A stretch of 64,000 bases of DNA from an uncultured Massilia sp. (GCF_913773735.1 NZ_CAJYEB010000023.1:124001-188000); one strand, 5' to 3'; positions 31,132-41,222 are shown, counted from the first letter of the stretch. Translations and numbers: made by a program. The notes: generated by a model not told the origin, from the letters alone.

Positions 31132-32052
31132 ATGAACCAGCTGGAAAACTTCCTGCACCGGGCGGAAGCCCTGCTGGCGCGGGTGGAGGCCCTGCTGCCC
31201 CCGGCCGCGCCGCGCGAACCCGACTTCAGGCACGGCTACGCGTTCCGCTGGCGCCGCCGCGCGGGCAGCGCGCACGCGAAGTACCTGCAGGCGGTCGGGC
31301 ACGCGTCGACCATCCGCCTGGACGACCTGCAGCACGTCGGGCCGCAGAAAAGCCAGATCGAGCAGAACACGCGCCAGTTCGTCGACCGCCGTCCGGCCAA
31401 CAACGTGCTGCTGACCGGCGCGCGCGGCACCGGCAAGTCGTCCCTCATCAAGGCCTGCCTGAACCAGTTCGCGCCGCAGGGCCTGCGCCTGATCGAGGTC
31501 GACAAGGCCGACCTGGCCGACCTGCCGGACATCGTCGACCTGGTCGCCGGCCGGCCCGAGCGCTTCGTGATCTTTTGCGACGACCTCAGCTTCGAGGAGG
31601 GCGAGGCCGGCTACAAGGCGCTGAAGGTGGCGCTGGACGGCAGCATCGCGGCGCAGTCGGACAACGTGCTGATCTACGCCACCTCGAACCGGCGCCACCT
31701 GATGCCGGAAAAGATGTCGGACAATGCCGGCTACCGGCACGACGAGGACGGCGACCTGCACCCGGGCGAGACGGTGGAGGAAAGGATTTCGCTGTCGGAG
31801 CGCTTCGGCCTGTGGCTGTCGTTCTACCCGTTCAAGCAGGACGACTACCTCGACATCGTCGGCCACTGGCTGGCCAGCTTCGGCTGCACGCCGCAGCAGG
31901 TCGCGGCGGCGCGCGGCGACGCGCTGCGCTGGGCGCTGGGCCGCGGCTCGCGCTCCGGCCGCGTGGCCTGGCAGTTCGCCAAAGACTACGCGGGCAAGCT
32001 GCCGGCGCAGGGACCGGCGCAACAACCCGAAGGGGAGCGGCCCGATGCCTGA
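31132..32052 (+). CDS. DUF815-family P-loop ATPase
   Basis: A 306-residue AAA-like ATPase. Walker A is GARGTGKSSLIKA near residue 100, Walker B is FVIFCDDLSFE, and a sensor-like YATSNRRHLMPEKM follows; all are hallmarks of DUF815 proteins. No reaction has been assigned to the family. ATG at 31132 lies 8 bases after the argJ stop, and the 3' end overlaps the Nudix gene by 8 bases, so argJ, this gene and the Nudix hydrolase probably form one transcript. Confidence 0.88.
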   Translation: MNQLENFLHRAEALLARVEALLPPAAPREPDFRHGYAFRWRRRAGSAHAKYLQAVGHASTIRLDDLQHVGPQKSQIEQNTRQFVDRRPANNVLLTGARGTGKSSLIKACLNQFAPQGLRLIEVDKADLADLPDIVDLVAGRPERFVIFCDDLSFEEGEAGYKALKVALDGSIAAQSDNVLIYATSNRRHLMPEKMSDNAGYRHDEDGDLHPGETVEERISLSERFGLWLSFYPFKQDDYLDIVGHWLASFGCTPQQVAAARGDALRWALGRGSRSGRVAWQFAKDYAGKLPAQGPAQQPEGERPDA

Positions 32053-32461
32053 GGCGGCCAAGAAACCGGTCGACGTCGCCGTCGGCGTGCTGATGCGCCC
32101 GAACGGCGACGTGCTGCTGGGCCAGCGCCCGGACGGCAAGCCGTATGCGGGCTACTGGGAATTCCCGGGCGGCAAGGTAGAGCCGGGCGAGGAGATCTTC
32201 CGCGCGCTGCAGCGCGAGTTCGTCGAGGAACTGGGCGTGAAGGTGCTGAGCGCCGAGCCCTGGTGCTGCGTCGAGCACGTGTACGAGCACGCGCACGTGC
32301 GCCTGTACTTCTACATCAGCCGGGAATGGGAAGGCGAGCCGCAGGGCCTGGAGGGACAGGCGTTCGCGTGGCAGGGGGCGTATGCGGTCAGTCCGCTGCT
32401 GCCGGCCACGATTCCCCTGCTGGGGTGGCTGGACCAGGTGCGCTACGACCAACCTGTTTGA
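32045..32461 (+). CDS. mutT: MutT-type Nudix hydrolase (8-oxo-dGTP diphosphatase)
   Basis: A 138-residue Nudix protein. The Nudix box GGKVEPGEEIFRALQREFVEELGV is complete with the REFVEELG core, and the WEFPGGKVE lead-in and the C-terminal PLLPATIPLLGWL match MutT. It would hydrolyse oxidised dGTP to prevent mutations. ATG at 32045 overlaps the preceding ATPase gene by 8 bases. It converges with yacG; in many Burkholderiales yacG and mutT are neighbours. Confidence 0.88.
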   Translation: MPEAAKKPVDVAVGVLMRPNGDVLLGQRPDGKPYAGYWEFPGGKVEPGEEIFRALQREFVEELGVKVLSAEPWCCVEHVYEHAHVRLYFYISREWEGEPQGLEGQAFAWQGAYAVSPLLPATIPLLGWLDQVRYDQPV

Positions 32462-32477
32462 CCGTAGCGCGACGTTG

Positions 32478-32500
32478 CGGTGGGCACGGGGTGCCCACCG
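32478..32500. repeat. Perfect 10-bp hairpin between mutT and yacG
   Basis: CGGTGGGCAC (32478-32487) pairs exactly with GTGCCCACCG (32491-32500) around a GGG loop. It sits between two convergent genes and has no T tract on either side. It may be a transcription stop aid or a solitary palindromic repeat unit of the GTGGGCAC type. Confidence 0.5.
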
Positions 32501-32530
32501 GACGTTCGCGTCGCCGACGGCGACGCCGGG

Positions 32531-32713
32531 CTACTCCTTCGACAGCTGGTCGTCGTCCCCATCCTGCGGCGTGCCGCCCGGGATGGTGTACTTTTCTTCG
32601 GCCCAGGCGCCCAGGTCGATTTTCTTGCAGCGTTCGGAGCAGAACGGGCGGAAGGCGTTCGCCTCCGTCCATTCGACCTTCTTGCCGCAGGTGGGGCAGG
32701 ATACGACGGTCAT
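32531..32713 (-). CDS. yacG: DNA gyrase inhibitor YacG
   Basis: A 60-residue zinc protein with CPTC (Cys6, Cys9) and CSERC (Cys25, Cys29) forming the single zinc site; the middle [16 protein letters not shown] is the family signature. In E. coli YacG binds GyrB and inhibits gyrase. It follows zapD by 37 bases in the coaE-zapD-yacG order common to proteobacteria. Confidence 0.93.
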   Translation of the reverse strand: MTVVSCPTCGKKVEWTEANAFRPFCSERCKKIDLGAWAEEKYTIPGGTPQDGDDDQLSKE

Positions 32714-32750
32714 GATGTGTCTTTTAAAACCTTGTTTCTAAAATCGTGCA

Positions 32751-33506
32751 TCAGAAATTGCACAGGGTGAGCTCGAACGGCACGTCGTCTTCCAGCGGCT
32801 TCGGCTTGAGGTCCCCGCCCTGGGTGGTGAAGCGCACCCACAGCATGTACTTGTTGGCGGAAATCTCTGGGATCGCGCTGCTGGTGTCGTCCAGCGACAG
32901 GCGCAGCATCTGGTAGACCTTTCCCTGCAGCATTTGCTGGTAGCTGCCGGCGTTCGCCACCATCCGTACCGGCGAGCCGGAATCGCGCAGCAGGCGCAGC
33001 ACCAGCGACAGCGCGTCGCACACGGGCGCCAGCGGGGTGAACCAGCCCATGATGTCGGCATGGCGCTGCTCGCTCGAGCGGCGCTGCCAGGCGTAGTAGG
33101 ACGGCAGGTCGAACTTGCAGGCGCCGCCCGGCATGACGGTGCGGCCGCGGATGCTCATCAGCCATTCGTTGTCGCGCACGTTCTGGCCGGTCTTGCCCTG
33201 GGCGCCGGCGAGGGCGCCGCTGACGGCATCGAGTTCGCCGAGCACGGCGTCGAGCGCCTCGGTGGCCACTGCGGGATTGCTGCGGTAGGCCATCAGGGTC
33301 TGCTTCTGGCGTTCCAGTTCCTGCAGCAGGTCGGATTTGAGGTCGGCGCGGCCCGCCACTTCCAGCATGTCGAAGATCGTCGAGAGCGCGACGTGGTGCT
33401 GCAGGGGGTGTTCCTGCCCGACAAAGAATTTGAACTTCTGGTACAGGTCCTCCAGCCGCAACAACGTGCGTATCCGCTCGTTGAAGGGGTATTCATAGAC
33501 GATCAA
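32751..33506 (-). CDS. zapD: Cell division protein ZapD
   Basis: A 251-residue Z-ring bundling protein. [20 protein letters not shown] at the N-terminus, [21 protein letters not shown] and DWLMSIRGR-like [16 protein letters not shown] motifs are typical of ZapD. I choose TTG at 33506 because it gives the family N-terminus and has an AAGGA ribosome site eight bases upstream; an in-frame ATG at 33536 would add ten residues. It sits between coaE and yacG. Confidence 0.9.
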   Translation of the reverse strand: MIVYEYPFNERIRTLLRLEDLYQKFKFFVGQEHPLQHHVALSTIFDMLEVAGRADLKSDLLQELERQKQTLMAYRSNPAVATEALDAVLGELDAVSGALAGAQGKTGQNVRDNEWLMSIRGRTVMPGGACKFDLPSYYAWQRRSSEQRHADIMGWFTPLAPVCDALSLVLRLLRDSGSPVRMVANAGSYQQMLQGKVYQMLRLSLDDTSSAIPEISANKYMLWVRFTTQGGDLKPKPLEDDVPFELTLCNF

Positions 33507-33597
33507 AATGACATTCCTTTGAATGTGGGTATCCATCGCCGCGATGGAATACCAGGCTGGCGAGCAACCCCATGATTCTGAACCATGATGCAAAAAA

Positions 33598-34251
33598 TTA
33601 CAAACGCTCGTTCTGCGCGGCGGCCAGTTTTTCGGCCTCGTCCAGGTAGCGCGCGTGCAGGTGCGCGACCTGCGGCGCCAGCGTGTCCAGGCCGTCGTCG
33701 TTGAGGATCACGTCGTCGGCTTCCTGCAGGCGGCGGGCGCGGCTGACCTGGGCGGCCATGATGGCGCGCACCTGGGCTTCCGGCAGGCCGTTCCTGGTCA
33801 TCACGCGCGCCACCTGGACTTCCTCGGGGCAGTCGATCGCCAGGATGCGCGCGACGCGTTCGCGCCAGCCGCCCGATTCGATCAAGAGCGGCACGACGAA
33901 GATGGTGTAGGGGCCGGTGGCGACCAGGGCGGCGGCGGCCGTCGCCGCGCGGATGCGCGGATGCAGGATGGCTTCGAGGCGGGCGCGCGCGCCGGGATCG
34001 GAAAAGACCAGCGCGCGCATCCGGGCGCGGTCGAGCGCGCCTTCCGGCGTCGCGAATGCCGGGCCGAACTCGGCCAGCAGGGCGGGCATGGCCGCGCCGT
34101 GCGGGGCGGTGAGGGCGTGGGCGAGCGCGTCGGTGTCGATGACCGTGGCGCCGCGCGCGGCGAACATGTCGGCCACGGTGGTCTTGCCGCAGCCGATCCC
34201 GCCCGTGAGTCCTACCGAGAACCGTGAAACCGTCGCGCCCTGCGTCTCCAT
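33598..34251 (-). CDS. coaE: Dephospho-CoA kinase
   Basis: A 217-residue P-loop kinase that performs the last step of coenzyme A synthesis. [17 protein letters not shown] is the ATP loop near residue 14; [16 protein letters not shown], and [10 protein letters not shown] follow, and [22 protein letters not shown] is the lid region. ATG at 34251 has an AAGGG ribosome site. It lies 26 bases downstream of pilD. Confidence 0.95.
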   Translation of the reverse strand: METQGATVSRFSVGLTGGIGCGKTTVADMFAARGATVIDTDALAHALTAPHGAAMPALLAEFGPAFATPEGALDRARMRALVFSDPGARARLEAILHPRIRAATAAAALVATGPYTIFVVPLLIESGGWRERVARILAIDCPEEVQVARVMTRNGLPEAQVRAIMAAQVSRARRLQEADDVILNDDGLDTLAPQVAHLHARYLDEAEKLAAAQNERL

Positions 34252-34277
34252 GCCATCCCTTCGGCCCGACCCGCGCC

Positions 34278-35150
34278 TCAGGGCAGGAGGAAGCCCTGGG
34301 CGTAGCGGGTGAGCGGTAATCCGTACAGGAGAGCGATCATACCAGCGCCGGCCAGGTAGGGGCCGAACGGGATCTTGTAGTCGCGCGAGCGGCCGGCGAA
34401 CACGATCAGGCAGATGCCGACGACGGCGCCCACCGCCGAGGACAGGATGATGATGGTGGGCAGCATCGCCCAGCCCATCCAGGCGCCCAGCGCGGCCAGC
34501 AGCTTGAAGTCGCCGTAGCCCATGCCCTCCTTGCCGGTGACGAGCTTGAACAGCCAGTACACCGACCACAGGGCCAGGTAGCCGGCCATCGCGCCGATCA
34601 CGGCGTCGCGCAGCGGGACGAAAGTGCCGTTCAGGTTGACCAGCAGGCCCAGCCACAGCAGCGGATAGGTGAGGTCGTCCGGCAATTCCTTGACGTCGTA
34701 GTCGATCAGCGTCATGGCGATCAGCAGCCAGGCGAACACCATCGATGCCAGGCCGGCCCAGCCGCTGCCGAACGTCCAGACCACGAGGGCCGTCAGGCCG
34801 GCGGTGACGAGTTCGACGATCGGGTAGCGCGCCGAGATCGGCGCCTTGCAGGCGCTGCACCTGCCGCGCAGGACCAGCCAGCTGACGACCGGGATGTTTT
34901 CCAGCGCCGTGATGCCGTGGCCGCAGTGCGGGCAGCGCGAGCGCGGCGTCATCAGGTTGAACTTTTCCTTGTGCGGCCATTCCTTGCCGTCCCGCTCCGC
35001 CAGGTAATTGTCGATCTCGCGCTGGGTCATGATCGGCAGACGGTGCACGACCACGTTCAGGAAACTGCCGATGAGCAGGCCGAGCAGGGCGGCGACGAGG
35101 GTGACCGCCAGGGTGGCGGGGGCGGCGAACAACAGGGTATCCAGGGGCAT
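34278..35150 (-). CDS. pilD: Type IV prepilin leader peptidase / N-methyltransferase PilD
   Basis: A 290-residue polytopic membrane enzyme that cleaves and methylates type IV prepilins. It has the cytoplasmic zinc-binding domain CPHCGH...CSAC (about residues 73-108), and the two catalytic aspartate motifs, LIDYD near residue 148 and GMGYGDFK near residue 212. The ATG at 35150 gives the usual length. It should be in one operon with pilB and pilC, but those genes are 12.7 kb away on the same strand. Confidence 0.95.
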   Translation of the reverse strand: MPLDTLLFAAPATLAVTLVAALLGLLIGSFLNVVVHRLPIMTQREIDNYLAERDGKEWPHKEKFNLMTPRSRCPHCGHGITALENIPVVSWLVLRGRCSACKAPISARYPIVELVTAGLTALVVWTFGSGWAGLASMVFAWLLIAMTLIDYDVKELPDDLTYPLLWLGLLVNLNGTFVPLRDAVIGAMAGYLALWSVYWLFKLVTGKEGMGYGDFKLLAALGAWMGWAMLPTIIILSSAVGAVVGICLIVFAGRSRDYKIPFGPYLAGAGMIALLYGLPLTRYAQGFLLP

Positions 35151-35445
35151 GGGACGGCGCGCGAAAAAGTGATTCTTGGAATCAACCATTGTAGGCGGAA
35201 TCGCGACGCTTGCGGCGAAATCGCGGCGTCCCCGCCACAGCCACGCGGCTTGCGCGCGCTTGATCGCGGATGACAGGAATAGGCAAGACATCGAGAAGGA
35301 CATGCATGTCCTTCCATTTGCGGAAAAGTTAATCTAATTTGCTCATTGATGCATCGGCGATAAAGAAATTCTATTTGGAAAGATTTTTCGTAAAGAAATT
35401 TCTCCTCCAGTGCAAGAACAACCCGTTATCGAAAGGATGTCCGTC
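35151..35445. promoter_or_regulatory. Divergent control region of pilD and paoABC
   Basis: A 295-base AT-rich gap between divergent genes. It contains a perfect 20-bp palindrome at 35295-35314 (listed separately) and an exact 10-base direct repeat TAAAGAAATT at 35361 and 35391, 30 bases apart. Both lie on the pao side. A clear promoter pair was not identified. Confidence 0.5.
35295..35314. promoter_or_regulatory. Perfect 20-bp palindrome, candidate operator
   Basis: GAAGGACATGCATGTCCTTC reads identically on both strands. Position 131-151 bases upstream of paoA and 145-164 upstream of pilD, in an AT-rich control region, suggests a binding site for a dimeric regulator. The regulator is not known. 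Confidence 0.5.
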
Positions 35446-35961
35446 ATGCCCATGACCATCACCATCAACGGCACGGAAAGGCCCTTGCCGGCCGATCCGC
35501 GCGTGTCCCTGCTGGACCTGTTGCGCGAGCACCTGCACCTGTCCGGCGCCAAGAAAGGTTGCAACCAGGGCGCCTGCGGCGCCTGCACCGTGCTGGTCGA
35601 CGGCCAGCGCATCCTGTCCTGCCTGGCCCTGGCCGTACAGTACGAAGGCCGCTCGGTCGTCTCGGTCGAGGGCCTGGGGGCCGACGGCCACCTGCATCCG
35701 CTGCAGCAGGCCTTCGTCGAGCACGACGGCTTCCAGTGCGGCTACTGCACGCCGGGCCAGATCTGTTCGGCCATCGGGATGGAGGCGGAACTGCGGCGCG
35801 GCGTGCCCAGCTACGTCACCGAGGACGTCGCCGGCGACGCCATCGCACTGACCCACGACGAACTGCGCGAACGCATGAGCGGCAACCTGTGCCGCTGCGG
35901 CGCCTACAACGGCATCGTCGAGGCCATCGTCGAACACCACCGGGCGAAGGAGGCGCGATGA
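35446..35961 (+). CDS. paoA: Aldehyde oxidoreductase [2Fe-2S] subunit PaoA-like
   Basis: A 171-residue protein with two [2Fe-2S] clusters: [16 protein letters not shown] near residue 45 (plant ferredoxin type) and CGYCTPGQ...[12 protein letters not shown] in the C-terminal helical domain. It matches E. coli PaoA (YagT) in order and motifs, but lacks the long Tat signal of that protein. ATG at 35446 is chosen because GAAAGG lies at the right distance upstream; ATGs at 35437 and 35452 are alternatives. Without a signal the complex would be cytoplasmic. Confidence 0.88.
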   Translation: MPMTITINGTERPLPADPRVSLLDLLREHLHLSGAKKGCNQGACGACTVLVDGQRILSCLALAVQYEGRSVVSVEGLGADGHLHPLQQAFVEHDGFQCGYCTPGQICSAIGMEAELRRGVPSYVTEDVAGDAIALTHDELRERMSGNLCRCGAYNGIVEAIVEHHRAKEAR

Positions 35962-36977
35962 CGCCGTTCACCTATGCGCGCGCCGCCGACGCGGCCGACG
36001 CCGTGCGCCGCGCCGCCCAGCCCGAGGCGGCCTACCTGGGCGGCGGCACCAACCTGGTCGACCTGCTGCGCGAGACCGTGGCACGGCCGGCCGCGCTGGT
36101 CGACGTCAGCGGCCTGTCCGCCGCGATCGAGGAGCGTCCCGACGGCGGCATCCTGGTCGGCGCGGCGGCCACGAACACGGCGCTGGCCGAGCACCACGCG
36201 GTGCGCACCCGCTTCCCGCTGCTGTCGCGCGCGATCGTCGCCGGGGCGTCGGCCCAGATCCGCAACATGGCGACGGTGGGCGGCAACATCCTGCAGCGCA
36301 CCCGCTGCAGCTACTTCTACGACGAGGACGGCGCGCGCTGCAACAAGCGTTCGCCGGGCCAGGGCTGCGACGCCATCGACGGCTTCAACCGCATGCATGC
36401 GATCCTGGGCGCGTCCGAGGCCTGCGTCGCCACCCACCCGTCCGACATGTGCGTGGCGCTGGCCGCGCTCGACGCCGTGGTGCACCTGCAGGGCGCGCAC
36501 GGCACGCGCGCGCTGGCCCTGAACGACCTGCACCGCCTGCCGGAAGACCATCCGGAACGGGAGACCCTGCTCGAACCGGGAGAACTCATCACCGCCGTCG
36601 AGCTGCCGGCGCTGGCGTTCGGCGCGCGCTCCACGTATCGCAAGGTGCGTGACCGCTCCAGCTACGCGTTCGCGCTGGTGTCGGTGGCGGCCGCCATCGA
36701 CGTCCAGGACGGCGTGATCAAGGACGTGCGCCTGGCCCTGGGCGGCGTGGCGCATAAACCCTGGCGCGCCTGGCGCGCCGAGGCCGCGCTGCGCGGCCGC
36801 CAGGCGAGCGAGGACCTGTTCCGCGCCGCCGCCGACATCGAACTGGCCGACGCCCGGCCGCTGCGCGACAACGCCTTCAAGGTCGCGCTGGCCCGCAACG
36901 CCATCGCCGCCACGCTGGCCGGCCTGGCCGCCCAACCCGCATCCATGCCGACCCACGGCAACGGAGGACAATCATGA
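35958..36977 (+). CDS. paoB: Aldehyde oxidoreductase FAD-binding subunit PaoB-like
   Basis: A 339-residue FAD domain protein of the CO dehydrogenase medium-subunit type. [12 protein letters not shown] and [17 protein letters not shown] bind FAD. An inserted loop with four cysteines ([20 protein letters not shown]) matches the extra [4Fe-4S] site of E. coli PaoB. ATG at 35958 overlaps the paoA stop by 4 bases, and the stop overlaps paoC by 4 bases. Confidence 0.88.
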   Translation: MTPFTYARAADAADAVRRAAQPEAAYLGGGTNLVDLLRETVARPAALVDVSGLSAAIEERPDGGILVGAAATNTALAEHHAVRTRFPLLSRAIVAGASAQIRNMATVGGNILQRTRCSYFYDEDGARCNKRSPGQGCDAIDGFNRMHAILGASEACVATHPSDMCVALAALDAVVHLQGAHGTRALALNDLHRLPEDHPERETLLEPGELITAVELPALAFGARSTYRKVRDRSSYAFALVSVAAAIDVQDGVIKDVRLALGGVAHKPWRAWRAEAALRGRQASEDLFRAAADIELADARPLRDNAFKVALARNAIAATLAGLAAQPASMPTHGNGGQS

Positions 36978-39295
36978 GCATTCGTGACACCGCGCAGAAA
37001 GCGGCCCAGGCCGTGATGAAGAAGGCGGTCGAGGCGGCGCCGGACGCGTGGCTGCCGGGCGGCCATCCCGATCCGCTGATCGAGCAGCGCGACGGCATCG
37101 TCGGCACGCCGGTGTCGCGCCTGGACGGCTCGCTCAAGGTCATGGGCCAGGCGCGCTTCGCCGCCGAGGTGCGCATGGACCGCCTGGCCTATGCCGCGCT
37201 GCTGTACAGCACCGTGCCCAAGGGCCGCATCGCCACGCTCGACACCAGCCGCGCCGACAGCGCGCCGGGCGTCGTGCTGGTGATGACCCACAAGAACGCG
37301 CCGAAGATGAAGCCGATGCCGCTGTTCATGACGGCGCCCAAGGCCGGCGGCGGCGATGCGCTGCCGATCTTCCAGGACGACGGCGTGCACTGGAACGGCC
37401 AGCCGGTCGCCCTGGTGCTGGCCGAGACCCAGGAACAGGCCGACCACGCCACGTCGCTGATCCGCGTGACCTACCTCACCGAGACGGCCGTCACCTCGCT
37501 GGACGCGGCGCGCGCCAGGGGCACGGAGACGGCCAGCTTCCAGGGCGAGCCCCTGGAGGTGGTGATCGGCGACGCCGAGGCCGCGCTGGCGCAAGCGAGC
37601 GTGCACGTGGACGCCATCTACCGCACGCCGCGCCAGAACCACAACCCGATCGAGCTGCACGCCGCCACCGTGGCCTGGAACGGCGACGAGCTGACGATCC
37701 ACGACGCCACCCAGGCGGTGGCGCACACGGCCTGGTCGCTGGCCCAGGTGTTCGGCATCCGCGAAGACCAGGTCCACGTCAGCTCGCCGTTCGTCGGCGG
37801 CGGCTTCGGCAGCAAGGCGCTGTGGCAGCACCAGGTGCTGGCCGCCGCCGCCGCGCGCCTGGCCGGGCGGCCGGTGCGCATGATGCTCTCGCGCGAGGGC
37901 GTCTACCGCGTCGTCGGCGGGCGCTCGCTGACCGAGCAGCGGGTGGCGATCGGGGCCCGTTCCGACGGCACGTTCGAGGCGCTGATCCACACGGGCCTGT
38001 CGGTGATGACCGAGCATAACGCCATGCCCGAACCCTTCATCATGCCGGCCAAGTGCGTGTACGGCGCCGGCAGCTTCAAGCTGGCCGTCGAGACGACGAC
38101 GATGGATGCGCTGTCGAACACCTTCATGCGCGCGCCGGGCGAGGCGGTCGGCACCTTCGCGCTGGAATGCGCGGTCGACGAGCTGGCCGAAAAGCTCGGC
38201 ATGGACCCGGTCGCGCTGCGCCTGCGCAACGAGCCGGAGAAGGATCCGGTGGAAGGCACGCCGTTCTCGTCGCGCCATCTGGTCGAGGCCTACCGCGACG
38301 GCGCCGAGCGCTTCGGCTGGAGCGCGCGCCAGGCCGCGCCGGGCCAGCGCCGCGACGGCGAGTGGCTGGTCGGCCTGGGCTGCGCCACCGCCACCTATCC
38401 CTACTACCGCATGCCGGGCGGCGCCGCGCGCATCCGGCTGACGCGCGACGGCAGCGCCCACGTCGAGGTGGCGGCGCACGAGATGGGCATGGGCACGTCG
38501 ACCACGCACGCGATGATCGCGGCGCAGCGCCTCGGCCTGCCGCTGGAGCGGGTCAGCGTGGCCTACGGCGATTCGGCCTTCCCCGGCGTGGTGCTGGCCG
38601 GCGGCTCGCAGCAGACGGCGTCGGTGGGCCATGCGGTCAGGGCGGCCTACGAGGAACTGGTCAAGCAATTGCTGAAGCTGGCGCCCAAGGGGTCGCCGCT
38701 GGCCGGCCTGGCGCCGGAAGACGTGTGCTCGCGCGACGGCGGCCTGTGCAAGGTCGACGATCCGCAGCGCTGCCTGAGCTACGCCGAGCTGCTGGCCGCG
38801 GGCGGCAAGACCGAGCTGGCGGTCGAGGCCAGCGCGCCGCCGCCGCTCGAGACCCAGCACTGGTCGATGCATTCCTTCGGCGCGATCTTCTGCGAGGCGC
38901 GCGTCAACGCCGTCACCGGCGAGCCGCGCGTGACGCGCCTGCTGGGCTCCTTCGACTGCGGCCGCATCATCAACCCGAAGACGGCGGCGAGCCAGTTCCG
39001 CGGCGGGATGATCATGGGGATGGGGCTGGCGCTGATGGAAGAGACCCGGTTCGACGAGCGCAGCGGCCGCATCATGAACCCGAGCCTGTCCGAGTACCAC
39101 GTGCCGGTGCACCTGGACGTGCCGCGCATCGACGTCATGTGGACCGACATCGCCGATCCGCACGCGCCGATGGGCGCGCGGGGCATCGGGGAAATCGGCA
39201 TCACCGGGACGGGGGCGGCGATCGCGAACGCGATCTACAACGCCTGCGGGAAGCGGGTGAGGGAGTTGCCGATTACGCTCGACAAGTTGATATAG
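36974..39295 (+). CDS. paoC: Aldehyde oxidoreductase molybdenum-binding subunit PaoC-like
   Basis: A 773-residue molybdopterin cytosine dinucleotide-binding subunit of the xanthine oxidase family. An N-terminal a/b hammerhead domain ([23 protein letters not shown]) is followed by the cofactor domain with [41 protein letters not shown] and [23 protein letters not shown]; the glutamate in GARGIGEIG is the expected catalytic base. With PaoA and PaoB it would oxidise aldehydes. No paoD-type maturation gene follows; the nearest xdhC is at 57134. Confidence 0.88.
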   Translation: MSIRDTAQKAAQAVMKKAVEAAPDAWLPGGHPDPLIEQRDGIVGTPVSRLDGSLKVMGQARFAAEVRMDRLAYAALLYSTVPKGRIATLDTSRADSAPGVVLVMTHKNAPKMKPMPLFMTAPKAGGGDALPIFQDDGVHWNGQPVALVLAETQEQADHATSLIRVTYLTETAVTSLDAARARGTETASFQGEPLEVVIGDAEAALAQASVHVDAIYRTPRQNHNPIELHAATVAWNGDELTIHDATQAVAHTAWSLAQVFGIREDQVHVSSPFVGGGFGSKALWQHQVLAAAAARLAGRPVRMMLSREGVYRVVGGRSLTEQRVAIGARSDGTFEALIHTGLSVMTEHNAMPEPFIMPAKCVYGAGSFKLAVETTTMDALSNTFMRAPGEAVGTFALECAVDELAEKLGMDPVALRLRNEPEKDPVEGTPFSSRHLVEAYRDGAERFGWSARQAAPGQRRDGEWLVGLGCATATYPYYRMPGGAARIRLTRDGSAHVEVAAHEMGMGTSTTHAMIAAQRLGLPLERVSVAYGDSAFPGVVLAGGSQQTASVGHAVRAAYEELVKQLLKLAPKGSPLAGLAPEDVCSRDGGLCKVDDPQRCLSYAELLAAGGKTELAVEASAPPPLETQHWSMHSFGAIFCEARVNAVTGEPRVTRLLGSFDCGRIINPKTAASQFRGGMIMGMGLALMEETRFDERSGRIMNPSLSEYHVPVHLDVPRIDVMWTDIADPHAPMGARGIGEIGITGTGAAIANAIYNACGKRVRELPITLDKLI

Positions 39296-39304
39296 GCAAA
39301 AGCA

Positions 39305-39391
39305 CGTCTCCCCGGCGCAGGCCGGGGTCCAATCTTTCATGCGCTGCGATCACGCTCGCAACATTGGGCCCCGGCCTGCGCCGGGGCGACG
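39305..39391. repeat. REP-like palindromic element after paoC (copy 2)
   Basis: The arms 39305-39333 and 39363-39391 are near-perfect reverse complements around a 29-base spacer. It is the same family as copies at 7310-7393 and 59450-59533. It lies between the convergent paoC and beta-propeller genes. Confidence 0.85.
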
Positions 39392-39399
39392 GGGGGTAT

Positions 39400-40806
39400 T
39401 CAATTGGACAACACCGCCGCCCCCGCATCCGGCGCCGCCGTGCCTTCCATCACCAGCAGCCGCTGCGCCTCCGGCTGCGCCTGCGCCGACCCGGCTTGGG
39501 CGAAGCTGCGCGCCGGTCCGATCATGGTGCCGTTGGCCATGCCCTTGGCGTCGGTGCGCAGCGCGCCGGCCTGCTGGCCGCCCAGGTACACGGCGTACTG
39601 CGTGTCCGGCTTGAGCTTGAACACCGAGACCTCCAGCGCGTCGACCACGCCCAGCTGGCGCGCCACGACGAAGCCGCGCGCCGCGTTCGCATCCCCTCCC
39701 GCCCGCGGCTTGAGCGGCACGTTGACCGAGTCCTGGTTCACGCGCGGCACCAGGTTGGCGGCGCTGCCCGGCGCGGCCACCTTGGACAGGTAGACCAGCG
39801 CCTGCGGCGCCTGGCCGCCGCCCATCGTCGCCACGACCTTGTTCGTGGCCGGGTCGATCACCTGCACGCCGTCGCCGTTCTCCAGGCCCACGTAGACGCG
39901 GCTGCTGTCGTCCGCCGTCCAGATCCCGTGCGGCAGGGCGCCGGTCGGGATGCTCGCCACCAGCTTCGCCTCCTTGCCGGTCGTGTAGACCTTGACCAGG
40001 TTCTCGCCGCCCACCGTCACGTAGGCCAGCACCTGGCCGCCCACCCTGGCGAAGGCCAGGTGGTTGGTGATGAAGCCGGTGTCGATCACGCCGGTCACTT
40101 CCAGCGTGCGCGTGTCGATGCGCGTGACCTTGCCGACGTCCTTGTGCGTCATCCACATCTCGTGGAACTCCGGCGTGAACTGCAGGAAGGGGGAGAACGG
40201 GCTGACCACCGGGATGCTCTTGATCACCTTGCGGGTCTTGACGTCGATGACGTCGACCTGCGGCGTGAAGCTCGACACGGCGAAGGCCAGCTTGCCGTCC
40301 GGCGTGAACTGGACCATGCCGGGACCGACGGCCGTCTTGATGCGCCCGGTTTCCTTGAAGGTGGCCGGGTCGATCACGGAAATGTAGTCCTCGCCGCGCA
40401 CGACGACCCAGGCTTCCTTGCCGTCGGCCGTGAAGAAGCCTTCGTGCGGCGAACGGCCGACATAGGTCTTGCCCTTGACCTTGTTGGTGGCGGTGTCGAT
40501 GAACGTCGCGGAATTGGAACCGTTGGAGATCACCAGCAGCGTCTTGTGGTCGGGCGAGAAGCCCAGGCCGTGCACGTTGATCTCGCCGCGGTACAGCGGG
40601 GACAGCACGTCGGGCCGCGCATTGCCGAGGCGGATCTGGCCCAGCAGCTTGTTGGTGGACGGATCGAACACCGACACCGTATTGGTGTTCTGGTCGGCCG
40701 TGTAGACGCGGTCCGCGGCCGAGGGCAGGGCCAGCGCGCCCTGGGCGGCGCCGAGGATGCCGGCGGCGGCCAGCAGGCGTAGTCCGGCGATCTTGGTCAG
40801 CTTCAT
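39400..40806 (-). CDS. Exported YVTN/YncE-type beta-propeller protein
   Basis: A 468-residue exported protein. The signal peptide ends around residue 27 (LAAAGILGAAQGALA). Residues 30-350 contain about seven propeller blades with DPSTNKLLGQI, IDTATNKVKGK, IDPATFKETGR and similar repeat cores. The last 110 residues are a separate small beta domain with AVYLGGQQAGALRTDAKGM and MEGTAAPDAGAAVL that I do not recognise. The AAGGAGA ribosome site is strong. It overlaps the upstream DUF305 gene by 4 bases, so they are coupled. Such propellers often bind metals or cofactors in the periplasm, but no ligand is evident here. Confidence 0.75.
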   Translation of the reverse strand: MKLTKIAGLRLLAAAGILGAAQGALALPSAADRVYTADQNTNTVSVFDPSTNKLLGQIRLGNARPDVLSPLYRGEINVHGLGFSPDHKTLLVISNGSNSATFIDTATNKVKGKTYVGRSPHEGFFTADGKEAWVVVRGEDYISVIDPATFKETGRIKTAVGPGMVQFTPDGKLAFAVSSFTPQVDVIDVKTRKVIKSIPVVSPFSPFLQFTPEFHEMWMTHKDVGKVTRIDTRTLEVTGVIDTGFITNHLAFARVGGQVLAYVTVGGENLVKVYTTGKEAKLVASIPTGALPHGIWTADDSSRVYVGLENGDGVQVIDPATNKVVATMGGGQAPQALVYLSKVAAPGSAANLVPRVNQDSVNVPLKPRAGGDANAARGFVVARQLGVVDALEVSVFKLKPDTQYAVYLGGQQAGALRTDAKGMANGTMIGPARSFAQAGSAQAQPEAQRLLVMEGTAAPDAGAAVLSN

Positions 40807-41222
40807 TTGTTCTCCTTGTGGTCGGGGTGACGCGCCAGCCAGGCGCGCATCACGTTGATTTCGTTCTGCTGCTCGGCGATGATGCCCAGCGCCAGGTTGC
40901 GCAGTTCGGGGTCCTGCGTGTTCAGCAGCACGGCCCTGGCCATGTCGACCGCGCCCTGGTGGTGCGGCAGCATCATGGTCACGAAGTCGTGGCCGGGCTG
41001 GCCGTTCATCGGGGCGGCCGCCATGTCGCGGTCCATGATGGCCATGGCCTCGTCCATCAGCTGGCCGAATGGCCGGTCGCTGCTGGCGACGAAGGTCTTC
41101 GGCACGGCGGCGGCATGGGCTGCCGGTGCCTGCATGTGGTGGTGCATGTCCTGCGCCCGGGCGGCCGGGGCCAGGGGGGCGGCAAGGCAGAGCGCCAGCA
41201 GGGCGGTGCGCAACGGCGTCAT
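40803..41222 (-). CDS. Exported DUF305 protein
   Basis: A 139-residue protein with a signal peptide (APLAPAARA at about residues 15-23), a His/Met-rich start of the mature part (DMHHHMQ), and a DUF305 domain with MMLPHHQGAVDMA and a C-terminal EQQNEINVMRAWLARH helix. DUF305 proteins are ferritin-like helical bundles often found with copper-resistance genes. Met and His content and the divergent CusR-like regulator next door both point to copper, but this is inference. It is cotranscribed with the propeller gene. Confidence 0.85.
   Translation of the reverse strand: MTPLRTALLALCLAAPLAPAARAQDMHHHMQAPAAHAAAVPKTFVASSDRPFGQLMDEAMAIMDRDMAAAPMNGQPGHDFVTMMLPHHQGAVDMARAVLLNTQDPELRNLALGIIAEQQNEINVMRAWLARHPDHKENK

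Noticed and set aside
35410-35445. Longer PaoA start at GTG 35410
   Set aside because: Adds residues without similarity to the family or a Tat signal; the ATG at 35446 has a better placed ribosome site.
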